DNA of 64,000 bases, from the NCBI GenBank assembly GCA_013399895.1, contig VXBA01002665.1, positions 148,154 through 212,153 of the forward strand, in the 5' to 3' direction. The DNA is from Serilophus lunatus. Taxonomy: Eukaryota; Chordata; Aves; Passeriformes; Eurylaimidae. The translations under genes were made by a program, and so were the position numbers. Positions within the stretch are counted from its first letter, which is position 1. The number at the start of each line of letters is the position of its first letter. The notes under the pieces were generated by a model, which was not told the origin of the DNA, made no database searches, and saw only the letters and a list, made by a program, of their open reading frames with translations. Positions 51,413 through 63,037 of this stretch are shown here, piece by piece.

Positions 51413-54400
51413 AAAGAGCTATTGCCCTGTGCTAAGAGACCATGATAATAGCTGGAAGAGAGCAGAAAATAAGGGTCAATTTTTCTGGTTTTGGGCATGT
51501 ATTTTTTGGGCTGGTGGACAGAGAATAAACAGGGACCACCAGATTTTGCTGGTTTTCCTTATGCTGACTAGTAGCCCTATGTATTTTAGAATGACCAAGT
51601 GGTTATTTCTTGCGTTTGGCAGAAAATCCTTGAGGAAGAGAGTCAAGAAACTTGCTCAGGGAGAAATCTTGGAAGAAATTGAACAGAGCCCTTCTGAATT
51701 TGCCACTCAGACAAGAGCCTTTCCTTACCACTCTAGTACTGCTGCTCTTACTGCTATCACAGCAGTAAATGGTAAACAAGTTGCTGCTACAAAAGAGATG
51801 GATGAGAATTAAAATATTTAAATCACCAGCTGCCCATGGGGACCTCATTAGTACCTAGTTTGCCTGTGAAAACACCACATTTCAGAAAGCCATCATGTTA
51901 TTACCTCACTTGCAATACAAACACTGCTGTGCCAAGACACTACATGAACCCCAAAAAACCTGCCGCAAACAGACTAGTCTCGATTTCCCGCACAGTAGGA
52001 AAGAAGTCCAAAAACTGACAGAATAGCTGAAGTGGTAGCAAGCAGAACTGAACCTTATATTACCAGCTTCTGCTTTTTCAAGGCGTCTTTTCTTACAGAT
52101 TTGGATACAATTACCATAAATCAACTCTGCATTAACTTAATAACTGATGACTTCTTTTTCAAAGTGTCTTTCTTGCTCTCTAAAGTTAAAATTATAACAA
52201 ATACATCTCAGATTATGTTTGATTCTTCAAATTCAGCGTTTTGAAAAATTGCCTTAAAAGGATTAAACTGACATTTTTTCAAGGGAGACTTGCCTTGGCC
52301 TGAGTCCAGTCCCATTGCTACATGAATGCTCTCTCCTTCAGAAGGAAAATCCTGAGAGGGATAGAGTTAATTCCAATTCTTTTGGCTTTCTCATTCAGAA
52401 ATTAAAATTAAAGACATACTCACATGCAGAAGCCATAGAAACCAGCTGCTGTTCAGCCACCACTGAACACTTTCAAAATTCACATACTAAATTCTCATTC
52501 AAAATAAATCTTGCCTTTAAAACGTTCATGTTATAATATTTTCAGTCTAATGAATAATTCTGTTTATGAAATGAGGGTCCAGAATAACTTACAGGTAACT
52601 TAAAGACTTAGGGAGCTGAGTATGTCATGTAAAATGACAGACTCTTCTTCATCTCCCACAATGCTGGTGTAGATAGATAGGTTTATAAAGCACCATTTTA
52701 TATTCCTTTTCCCTATATAACTTTTAAATGATGGGTCAGAAGATTTAGATTCAGTTTCTTCTCTTCTTCAGTGGAACATTTGTGTGTTAGCAGCATGACA
52801 CTCACTAGCAGTTCACTGCGGGTAGACTCCATACAATCTGACTTAAGTCATCTGAAAGTTATCTATCCACTTTAAGTTAGTAATCTATATTTAAAGGATG
52901 AAGAAACGTACTTCCAAAGTATGACTCCAACTACTTCTTCTTGACACCCACCTTAGGACACAATGAACCATCCTCTTCAGCTACATAACTTCCACTGATA
53001 AAAGAAACAAAATAGCATGCACAGATACCTAAATTCCTAGGCAGGTGAGATGAATTTCAGTTTGTCTGTTCATTCACAGTAGATTTAACTTGTGCAATTT
53101 TCTGAGTGATACAATATCATGCCTGGATTTCCATCTCCAAGTTTAAGGATTGTGCAGTAAAATGGAAAAATACAGGCTTTGAAGAAATCACTTCAAAAAA
53201 GCTTTAAAGACATTGAATCATTTTTCCTGCCACTAGCTTCCCTTGATTTCCCACCAAGACCCACGGAACTTGAAAAGGCTGCCTATCTCTTTTGCATGCT
53301 TAATATATTCCTCTCCCTCTGAAGCATCTGTATCATATGTAGAGAAAAATGTGTTCTTATAAACAACTCAGCAGTCAGCAGGAGGCCAGATGATAGCTAG
53401 ATGGTGATGTACCAGTCAAAGACAAGATATTCATACATTACAAGAGATGGAGTCAGATGAGTCTAACTCCAGGAGGGTTTTGATTTTTATCTTAATAGTA
53501 CTCTGTCCCTGCATGGTTTTGAGTTAAACACCATAAGAAAAAGGAAAGTAAAAGCTGAAGCGTGTGATATAAACTTTTTTTTTTTTTTTTTTTTTTTAGT
53601 ATTGTGCTTGTGGGAAGAATCTGGTTCAGAAGCTATTATAGTTCATCTGGTCTGCTGGCCATCAGTAGAGATTGAGATTGGATAATGAACAACTGATAAC
53701 TGACACCTTTGTTAAATTTGTTTTCCAGTCTGTCATAATATTACTATAAAAGAATCCTAATTAAAAAAGTCGACTTTTATATCAGTCAAATAAAGAGCTC
53801 TAAAATCAAAAACTGGCTGACCATTTGTATGCATTTCATATCCACAATATTCTCAGACTGACAGAACAAACCAGAAAACCAATGTGGAAAACATTACCTT
53901 GGGGAGAACTTCAAAGTCCATCCTTTTACAGTCCACAACAGGCAAATTTACATATTTATTCAAACTTGGTTCTGGTGTGTGAAATATTTAGAATACTTCA
54001 TCTTATTGGTGAATTGATTGTTTTTTTAGATGCACATCACTTCCTATTAACAGCCATACATTCATTTATATGGCTGATTATAGCCACAAAAATAACTTAT
54101 CTCTAACTGTTGTCAAAAATTGTTCACTTAAAAGTTTTCTCACACCCTTGACACTCAATATGAGTATATCTTATTCATGTCTTCTAAAAGCATGCTGGTT
54201 CTAGATTTTACTGCTATGTAAACCTAAACTTGAAAAAAAACCCTCAAAAAAACATTATTGTGTCAGCAATTTTTACTGAGTTTTTAATGAATTTACTCCA
54301 CTTTTAATATAGCTCCCAACCAGCTAGATCTGTTCTATTATGTCGACTCCATTACTGTTGGCAAAAAACTTCATAATTTCAAGTCATAATTCAGAATAAA

Positions 54401-55171
54401 AACCTAAAAAATGAAACTCAATAATGTGCGCATTCATTTTTTTAATGCCCATATGAATTGAACCTGAGGCATTTCTCATTAGGATTCACGAAGAGGAGGG
54501 ATATTATGGTATTCTAACCACTCTTCCCCTCTGGTCTTGTGTAGATATCTCAAGGGATTTCAAAGAATTCACTGTTGTTAATGCTACTGCAAACAAGAGA
54601 AAAAGAAATACTATTTTTCTTCAAAGCTGTAACTTTGAATTCAGCACTTTAACAAGATAAACAATTTAATTACTGATAAAGGTGATGATATTTGCTTGAA
54701 TAGGAAAGAAATTAGAATGCAGAGGTAACAAAAATCAAGTCAGTCTAGCCACTTGGTTTTAATCCTATTATCTCTTCCATATACTCTCCTCTGCTGCAAG
54801 ATAACATTTCCTAATAAAAATAATCCAAGCTGTAATTTCATCATACTGAGGATAACACAAGGTTTCTGCACTACTTAAATGGCACTCAAACCCTGTTTCA
54901 AAAAAGCAAGTGAGACTGTTGTGGTGTAAAGTCTTGTGCTGCTAGATTTGCTGCTACCCTACAAGAGATTAAATGACCAGAACAGAATGATGAGCTGACA
55001 AGGAAATGGTTCTAAGGGGAAGGTGTCAAGTTAGGCTTGAGGAAGTTCTGGATTCAGCTCTCTGTCACAAATACACAAGTGGAACAGGCATGAAGGATAA
55101 TATTTTCAGAGGTCTGTATTCTTGCTAAAATAAAGAAGCTTTTATTTAAAGCCGCTATTTGAAGAGCTGTT
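51413..55171. other. Unique DNA, no firm feature
   Basis: A plus-strand frame continues out of the CR1 to 51812. Its last 60-70 codons are rich in Lys, Glu and Ala, with no recognised family. A pure T23 run lies at 53575-53597. Nothing else was identified. Confidence 0.5.
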
Positions 55172-55172
55172 T

Positions 55173-55612
55173 CAGGTCATAGAAGTATAGAATGGTTTGG
55201 GTGGGAAGACACCTAAAAGAACACATAGTTTCAACTCCCCTGCAGGGACACCTCCCACTAGACCAGGTTGCTCAGGGCCCCATCCAACCTGGCCTTGAAT
55301 ACTACCGTGTTTGCAGCATCCACAGCATCTCTGGACAACCTGTTCCAGCAATCATCACCCTCGCAGTAAAGAATTTCTTCTATATATCTAACCTAAATTT
55401 CCCCTCTTTCAGTTTGAACTCATTTCTCCTTGTCCTATAACTACATGTAGTTCATTAGGAACTGCAGTTCCTAATGAAGAGTCCCTCTTTATCTTCCTTG
55501 TAGGACTCCTTCAGTTACTGTAAGTCTGCTTGGAGTTCTCCATACAACCTTCTCTTTTCCAGGCTGAAGAGCCCCAACTTTCTCAGCCTGTTTTCACAAG
55601 GGAGATGCACTT
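55173..55612 (-). mobile_element. CR1 LINE 3' portion, relatively complete
   Basis: It starts 'catagaagtatagaatggttt' and runs through 'gaccaggttgctcagggcccc', 'caacctgttccagcaatcatc', 'gtaaagaatttcttc' and 'cttttccaggctgaagagcc', all reverse complement of CR1. It covers the 3' UTR and the end of ORF2. A 28-bp perfect palindrome (55451-55478) lies inside it at a position normally occupied by ordinary CR1 sequence. Confidence 0.94.
55441..55478. repeat. Two adjacent perfect palindromes (10 bp and 28 bp)
   Basis: CTACATGTAG (55441-55450) is followed directly by a 28-bp perfect palindrome whose left arm is TTCATTAGGAACTG (55451-55464) and whose right arm is its exact complement (55465-55478). 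There is no loop. It could extrude as a small cruciform. Confidence 0.92.
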
Positions 55613-57240
55613 CAGAAAATGATGCTACTTGCAAACTGAGCTTCAAATATATGAAGTACACCTCCATGAATTCCCTTTTGCAAGTACCTCTTGTCCTTCA
55701 AAGTGGCCTGGTAATAGTTTTAACTTGGATCTCAGTACCCTCATGTATGTTCCTCTCTGTAAAATCCATACTCTAATACAGACTTTCCCAACTTCACTTA
55801 CTCACATCCATGTGGACTGCAAATTCTCGAAGGCAAGATCTCTGCCTTTTATGCAATGACGGAACAGTGGGGTGAAAGTGTCCCTAGTTTCATGACACTG
55901 GTACTCTAATACAAATCATAAAATAAAAGTTAATTAAAATTATTTTGGAATCTCAAAGGCTTATAACAAATGAGAGTGGAGCAGAGTAATAAAGCATGTG
56001 AGGGTAAATTAACACAGATTCATAATACACATCCCAGATACTGAATGGGGCAGCAAACTTTGAAAGTCCCAATGAGAAAACACACTTACTTAGGCTCAGT
56101 ACATGATGATAAAGCATAGCAAGCATAGACATCATGTGCAAAAGCACTTGAGCGCAAATATATATGAAAGATCTTTCAGAAAGAAATTGACAAAAATGGA
56201 GGGAATTCACAGAACAGCAATTAAAATAATAAAAAAGTAGGAAGAATTTATTTTCTAGAAAAGGTTAAAAGAGCTAGCTCTAACTTAGCCATAGCTGTAG
56301 TAAGAGGGAATAGGATAGGATAATAAAAAATTCAGCTGCTTGTCATAGCTAATGTTGGTGTGCTCTGTTGAATTTCCAAGCAAAATACATACATTTTAAA
56401 ATACTCATGCAGCAGAGAAAATAAATAATGTGCTTTTGCTGCCTGGGGGCAGAATGTTTTCGGGCTTAAACTATCTTTCTGTTCTTAGCCTGACAAGGGC
56501 CCAACACGGCGAAATAGTTTAGAGGTAATGTAGACACTTTCCATTACTACCTATGTCCTTTTGAAACCAGTCTACACAGAGATCAGAAATGGATTTGCTG
56601 AGGTTTGTGACAGCAATAATAGTCTTGATGTGCATGCAGTATAAATGCGAATGTGTGACTACGTGTGTGGGCATTGAAGAGGCAGCAGAATAAGCATTAA
56701 ATTAGTGGCCTCTATTCATATCAAACACCATTCCCAAGACTCTTCTCCTAGGACACTGTTCCCAGAGGTCCAGATGAAGAATGTGTTTTTGGTGTGACTA
56801 CCACAAGGCTTTCCCTCTGATAAGAGCCAGTGGGATGGGCTAGAAGAGGGTTAGAAGAGGCTAACAAATCTGAGGGTAGAAGGCAGCAGCCACACCCTGG
56901 ATGGAACAAGCTGCTTGGATGGAATGGGATGAGATTGATGTTGTCCCATATAATGGTAATTGTCTATTCAGAGGGATGTAATGGAGTGTGGAGAGAAGTG
57001 GAGACTATCCGGCCCCTCTCTGTTGAAATTCCAGCAGAAAGGGTGAACAGTGTGGTAGTAAGTTCTTAAGGCCGTACGGTACCTGTCAACCAAGGGAGAT
57101 GGATCAAGGACTTCTGCTGCTGAGCCAACAACCCTGTGGGAACCCCTCCTCAAGTGCCAAGCCACGACTACCCACTCCCCACCAGGTATGGTGAGAGAGT
57201 TTTACATCAATGAGTGACTAGAGTCACTCAAACTGCACTC
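55613..57240. other. Unique DNA, no feature seen
   Basis: No CR1 or LTR hallmark was recognised. A local GC rise at 56820-57180 has short frames only. Confidence 0.5.
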
Positions 57241-57282
57241 AAACATATAATTAATATAGTATTATAATAATACAAAAATGAG

Positions 57283-57525
57283 TTGGAGATAGAGGGAAAA
57301 TTGGAGAACTCCACTGAAGCTGTTGCTATCAGTCGATGGGCTAAGCCTATCTTTTTCCCCCAACATCTGTTGGGTAAAAATTATACTCTTCATGTGTTAA
57401 TCACTGTTATTAGTATTAGTTTGCTTTATGGTGTTATAGATAGTTTTAAACATATTTTTGCAGATAGAACTTATCACCGCAACCTGTGAACCTGATTAAC
57501 CTGTCACAATTTGTATTAATAAAGA
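57283..57525 (+). other. Unrecognised frame with hydrophobic segment followed by AATAAA
   Basis: A 68-codon plus-strand frame (57283-57489) contains a hydrophobic stretch 'VLITVISISLLYGVI' near residues 38-52, and an AATAAA follows at about 57519-57524. This layout could be the end of a membrane-protein exon or a remnant of a retroviral envelope tail, but I recognise no family and see no LTR ends beside it. Chance is quite possible. Confidence 0.2.
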
Positions 57526-60500
57526 GCGTTATTCCATACACTATTAGCATGCTATTGTGAGGTGCTAGCAGCAGATAATACTTTGGCCCCACAGAGGGAT
57601 CTCCACACTGTTGACCTTGCCCCCCTGACCTCAGCAATTGAGTCACACTTGACTTTGTGAATCTGTTGGTGAAGAATCCTTTCTTACAGGACACTGACAG
57701 ACTGGTTGAACACAAGGGTCTCAACTCCCCTGGGCATTGACAGACAAAAAAAACACCTAGAGTCAAGTAAAATCTACCCTCTGTAAGGGTTGGGCAAACC
57801 CCCTCACCCCTCTTTCACGTGACAGAGCCAAAGAAAAATGATCTGGCCATGGAAACTATTGTGTTTGGTTGATACTGCGTATATTTAAATAAAACTAATG
57901 TGATGATCAGTTTATTATACAGCAAAATATAGCTGAGTTATTAGCTTTAGTGGTACCTCTAGCTGTGTTCCAAAGAGTCCATACCAAGCAGTATGAGACT
58001 GATGACACTTTAACACAAATGGAAAGAAAAAAAAAACCTACCTAGAAATTCTAAATTATTCATACAAATTACCTCTAAGGAAAAGTTGCCCATCTGGTAC
58101 ATCAAAACGCAATATCCAAACCCTACACATTTAGCTCAATAAACAGCAAATCATCCTCATTTTCTGAGGTAAAAATGTAAATACACAATGATTTGTAAGT
58201 TCACTTGTGTATACATTACTTGAATTCATCCAGGAAAATTCTATCCTCATTACCAGACAGCTACCAGTGACTTCTCGTCAGAAAGTTAGGAGCAATACAG
58301 ACTGATTAAACGACACACCTCTATTATCTCTGCTGACTTTTGTCCTTAAAGCCAAGTCAGATTTGCCTGGCTCAGTGCTTGGAAGTCAGTGATTCTGTGA
58401 ATGGCACTCTTCCTTCTGCCTGTGAAGTGAATTGGTGTACTGCTCATGGTTGGAAGGATTGCTTTACTTTGAAAGGTGCCAGCTATTGAACAAGATGTAG
58501 TACTGAGATCCTGAAAATTTGCTCATTACACTTTCTGTAGCACTTCTTCCAAGAACATTTAATGTTCTTGGACTCCTCATGCTTGAAGATTCACATCTTT
58601 CCTGACCATATTTGTTCATCATTTCGACTGGATACAACTTTCACATCAACTTTGTTCACTAAAACTGTGTAAAGCCTCTTAGCCAGTTAACTGACAACTA
58701 CAAAATAAAGAGCAAACACACATCAGTAGGGAGTTTCATGACCTATGTTCCCTGCGGATCCCCACTGTCCCAATTACACAATACTGCTGTATCTAGATTA
58801 TTAACTGATGCACAGCAGCAGAGAGTGTGGTTCATTTCACTGGTAGTGATGAATACTATCCATTGTACTATGTCCCAGAACTTGGAGTGTGAAAGTCACT
58901 ATAGGACAAGAGCAGTGACTTTAAAGAGGTGCTATAACTATACTTCATTATTGCTCAAGTAGAGAGACTAATGACACAAAGCTTCATTAAGAAACTTTAC
59001 TGGGTCTTTAGGTAACTTATAGCTACTTCAAGGTAAGACATAGGGAGTATGATTTCACTAATAAGTACAGAGCCCTCTCTGACTCCAAGGGCAAGTGGCA
59101 TAGCACTGGCATCTACACAGTGAACCTCTCTTCCACTCCAAAGCTGCATAGTCTCATCTACTCTGCCTGATGCAAGCAGCTCAGACATTGTTTAGAAGTG
59201 CACTGGATTGCATAAGGTAAAAACTAAAACAAGGACTCTGCGAGACATGGAATGATATAGACAGGGATAGAGTGGTATTTGAGCCCATGCCTTGGCTCTC
59301 CAGTTCACTTCAATGAACAAAGACAAAAAAGATGCCTGGATTTCTAATGATCTTTGCTTTGGAACAGTTTCTAGGTTATAGGTTAAAGAATGATAGCTTG
59401 AGGGAGCAGCCAGAAGATTCTGGGACATTTTAATTAAATAACAACAATCCCACAAGAAAAAAACAGTGAATTCAGACTGAAACCAAATGGTATTAAAAGT
59501 TTAATTAAACTTAAAATACCAGATAACTAGAAATCGTGGTCATTGGCCAAATCTAGCTTGATTCTTTTCCCTGATAGGAAGAAGACAATATTAGTGCAAG
59601 CAATACTCTAAAGCTTGCAAATGAGGTTAAGTCATGCAAAGAAACAACTTCCAGCTGAGATGTTTGACCTAGGTCAATGCAGGCAAAACTCCCCGTAGTC
59701 TGCTTTCTATATGCAAAGCCTGCTTCAGGCTCCACTGCAGTAATAATTCATAGCTTGTGCACTCAGTCCAGCCACCATGTGAAGCAGAAATTGCACAGTG
59801 GCTAAAGCCACACAATGTATAGAGATGTATTCACATAACTCTTCTGCCAAGCCTTGACTGGCAGTCCTAGGAGCCAAGCTCAGTTTATGGAGTCAAGTAA
59901 ATGGCAACCTGAATCCTGCTAAGAAACCCAGGAACATTAGGTGAAGATCTTTGATTACTGGCTAAGTCACAATTCTTCTGTAAATGATGATTCAGGTAGA
60001 TAAAAACAGCAATCTTTTGTCTACAGGAGAAAAGAGAAACAAGAGGATATAGGGCACAAAACAAACAACCAGCCATTCCTTTTCCAACCATCCGTAATAC
60101 TCTTCTCAGACTTTTAGGGACTTCATTCCTTCTCATAATGAGACATGGGATTGTGTGTGCTGTCTCCTCTATGGCTCATAGAGCACTTGTTTTGTCATAT
60201 TTATATCCTCTTCAATTTTGATTCTATTTTCCCTTCTTTCACTCTGAAATATTTAATTCAGTTTTTATTCTAATTCTACAGGTGGAATACTTCACTATCA
60301 AAGATTTACCCTAAGGAGCTTTAAATGATTGTTATAACAGTCTCTCTTGTCATAGTAGCATCACTCTGCACCTCTGTCACATAGACAATATTCTGCAAGG
60401 AAAAAACAGGATGACTGCAGTAATGCCAGCAATAGTTTACTTTCATTGGAATAAAACAATAATATTTTTACTTAGTATTGATCTCATTGATTTTCCTTTC

Positions 60501-61473
60501 TCTGCACAAGACAAATTCTCTGATGTTTTTTTCTGACTGAAACACAATGAATTTATTAGGTGCTCCTGGAGACACCCAGCAGGCTCTTTCCAGACAAGCC
60601 TCTGGGCTATCATTGCTCACAACAATTGCAAATGAGAAACCTGGCATCTCTCTTGTCCACAGAACCGAGCAGCAAGTGTGTACTGGTATGTCACTGCTAA
60701 CTGTAAGGAGAAAACAAAGAAGGGAAGGGAAGGGAAGGGAAGGGAAGGGAAAACGGCAATGCAATCTCTACTGGACACTCTAGTTTGAGATGTATAATTA
60801 AACATGAGAATACAGCCCTGTATTTCCTCTTGTAGAGCAGGTACATGGCATATGCACAAGATCATACTGCTGTGATTTGTACCTTATTGTCTTCATCCAG
60901 CAGGTCCAGAAAATTAAACATCCTTCACGGTTTAGTCACCTATCTGCTTCAGGTGTAATGCTGTACATGATATATTTTTCCTACTTGGAATCCAATTATT
61001 AGTGACAGAGAGAAATCTTTGCAGTTCTCCCAGGGCCACTCTCACTGGTGCGTGCAGAAGCAAAGAAAAGCAGCCACTCTAAGGGCAGTTCCACTCATTT
61101 CTATGTTCGGGAAGCTGGTCCAGCTGTAAAAGAGGCACCACCAAGGAAATGGCACAGCTCGCTTTCTCCATTCTAGGAGTTCTTTCCTGCTTTTGGCATC
61201 TGTAACTGTCAAAGCCCATTATACAGAGCTCATGACATTACACTGTAGTCTAAGCCTGCCCCCCAGCTTTCTGTGACAGCATGATGTGCTGAAACAAAAG
61301 TGTTAGCCACTGTTGTGTACACCCTGATTCATTAAAGCTATACATGCTATTTGCTTTGATGTCCCCAACAGAGACACACAGGAGATGGCCTTTCGTGCAG
61401 ATCTCAGTAACATTTCAAGGATGTGATGGAATTCTGAGATATCCAGTCCTGTCACACTTGAAATGCAAAATAG
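57526..61473. other. Unique DNA with small repeats
   Basis: It holds a near-perfect inverted repeat (12-bp arms, 1-nt centre) at 58548-58572 and a (GGAAG)n run at 60718-60752. No gene or transposon was recognised. Confidence 0.5.
60718..60752. repeat. (GGGAA)n pentanucleotide microsatellite
   Basis: About seven head-to-tail GGGAA units on the plus strand. Frames across it are low-complexity. Confidence 0.95.
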
Positions 61474-62618
61474 TGTCCTGGTTTGGATGCTAGGTGGTGT
61501 TACTAAAGTGACGAGAGACTTAATAGAAAGCCAACAACAAAACATTTTATTGGCTATGGGCTATACGAGCTGTGCAAATCACTATAAGCGTGAACCAGTA
61601 ATACAAACAATGAGTCAATAATAATAACTGCAAGAAAAATTAAGAAACTATGCTGCCCCGTGGACAGCACTGGTCCCACTCTGGAGCTGCTGCAAAAAAT
61701 GACAGTGCAAAGGAACCCCAGGGGACCCAAGGTGCAGCGATACCACACTAGTGTCATTGCCGGGTGGTTCCCTGCTGGTGCTGCCTGAGCTCTGGACTCG
61801 CTGCACTGCTGCCTGCACTAAAGGAGAGTCACGATGACATCACACTGCTAGCCTTGCCAAGGGAGATGAAGGAGAGTGAGCTGTGCCCCTGCTGTGCCAC
61901 AAGGGAGCTGAAAAGGGAGGAGAACTTCTGTTCCTGTCGTTTTCATAAGGTTTTCTCATGCTCCCCTTCCAGTGCATGCCGCCTCTCCATTGGACAGCGG
62001 CACTGGGCGCTGCCCCCTCTCCGAGACTTCGCCATGAGGCAATACGGCTGCATTCCCACCAAAATGTTTGCAGCAGTCGCTGCCTCTGTCAGGAGGGGCT
62101 GCCACCACCCACCCCACTGCCAGTGCCATGGGGCACTGGCCGCCAGCGTGCTACCAGCATGGCGGCACTCGCCACCCCTGCAGGGACCCAGGGGAGCCCT
62201 GGGACACTGCCCACAGGTGCCTGCCATGGGCGTCAGCGGCGGCATGAACGCAGCTGCCAAGCCCCAGCAAGCTGTGGGAGCACTGTGCCCACTGCAGCCA
62301 CTGGATCCCAGCAAGGAATGAGCCCAGCCACCGGAGCAAGCTCTGCCTGCACTCCACACCTGCTGGGCCATCAGCGGTGGGCACGGGTCGGCTCTTTGCA
62401 GCACCAGGGCACTCTGTGAGGCAGGGAGCCAGCATGGCAGAGGGACCGGGAATGCACAGTCTCTGACTGCTGCATTCCTGGTCCCACTATGCTGCCGCCT
62501 CCTGCCACACCACGAGACACCGGGACAGGACTCCAGCCACCTTCGCCTGTTCCTCTGAGGAAAAACAAAAAACTGTTTTAAGAGACAAACTCCCTTCCCC
62601 CTAACCTAAGCCATAACA
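61474..62618 (-). mobile_element. GC-rich solo LTR
   Basis: It begins TGTCCTGG and ends CCATAACA, so the termini are TG...CA, with partly matching inverted ends (TGTCCTGG versus TGTTATGG). The flanks AATAG (61469-61473) and CATAG (62619-62623) agree at 4 of 5 bases, a plausible decayed target duplication. TTTATT at 61546-61551 is AATAAA on the minus strand, correctly near the 3' end. The 1145-bp body is strongly GC-rich between 61750 and 62560, unlike its AT-rich surroundings. Frames of 150-185 codons overlap on both strands there and are composition artefacts. No retroviral internal region is present. Confidence 0.7.
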
Positions 62619-62710
62619 CATAGAAAACTGAGATACAAACTTCAGTCATCCTCAAAGATAACTAAATGCAGGGGGAAAGTATATTTTAATCTAATATGAT
62701 TAAGGGGTGC

Positions 62711-62859
62711 TCCTGGTGTGCTCCGTGCGCAGCTGGACGGGAGTTTGGCTCGGCGGGGCTTTTGAGCTGACACTGAGCACTGGGACTTCACTTCCTGGCA
62801 TGCTCCATGTGCAGCTGGGCGGGGGCTCGGCTCAGCGGGGCTTTCCTCTTGTATTTAAG
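62711..62859 (+). promoter_or_regulatory. CR1 5' region: duplicated 52-bp module and TATA-like box
   Basis: Two 52-bp copies (62711-62762 and 62793-62844, period 82 bp) agree at 43 of 52 positions, and all nine differences are transitions. TATTTAAG follows at 62852-62859, about 180 bp before the ORF1 start. The position upstream of CR1 ORF1 suggests the internal promoter in the element's 5' UTR. The exact 5' end of the element is not certain. Confidence 0.65.
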
Positions 62860-63037
62860 CCTTATGGCTTGTAGGGAGTGCGGCGACCTGGAGCACGGCA
62901 AACAGGAGTAGGCAAACAGGGTCACTGCACGGCAGTTTGTGCAAGCAGGGCAAGTAGGTAGGGTTGCAGACACTGATTAGGTAGGTGAGCTTGTCTTCTT
63001 GTTTTTCTTTCTCCTTGGCCCCCTCCTCTCACCAATA

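Noticed and set aside
61764..62435. Frames of 150-185 codons on both strands
   Set aside because: They overlap one another within a GC-rich LTR. No domain is recognised, and stop codons are simply rarer at this base composition.
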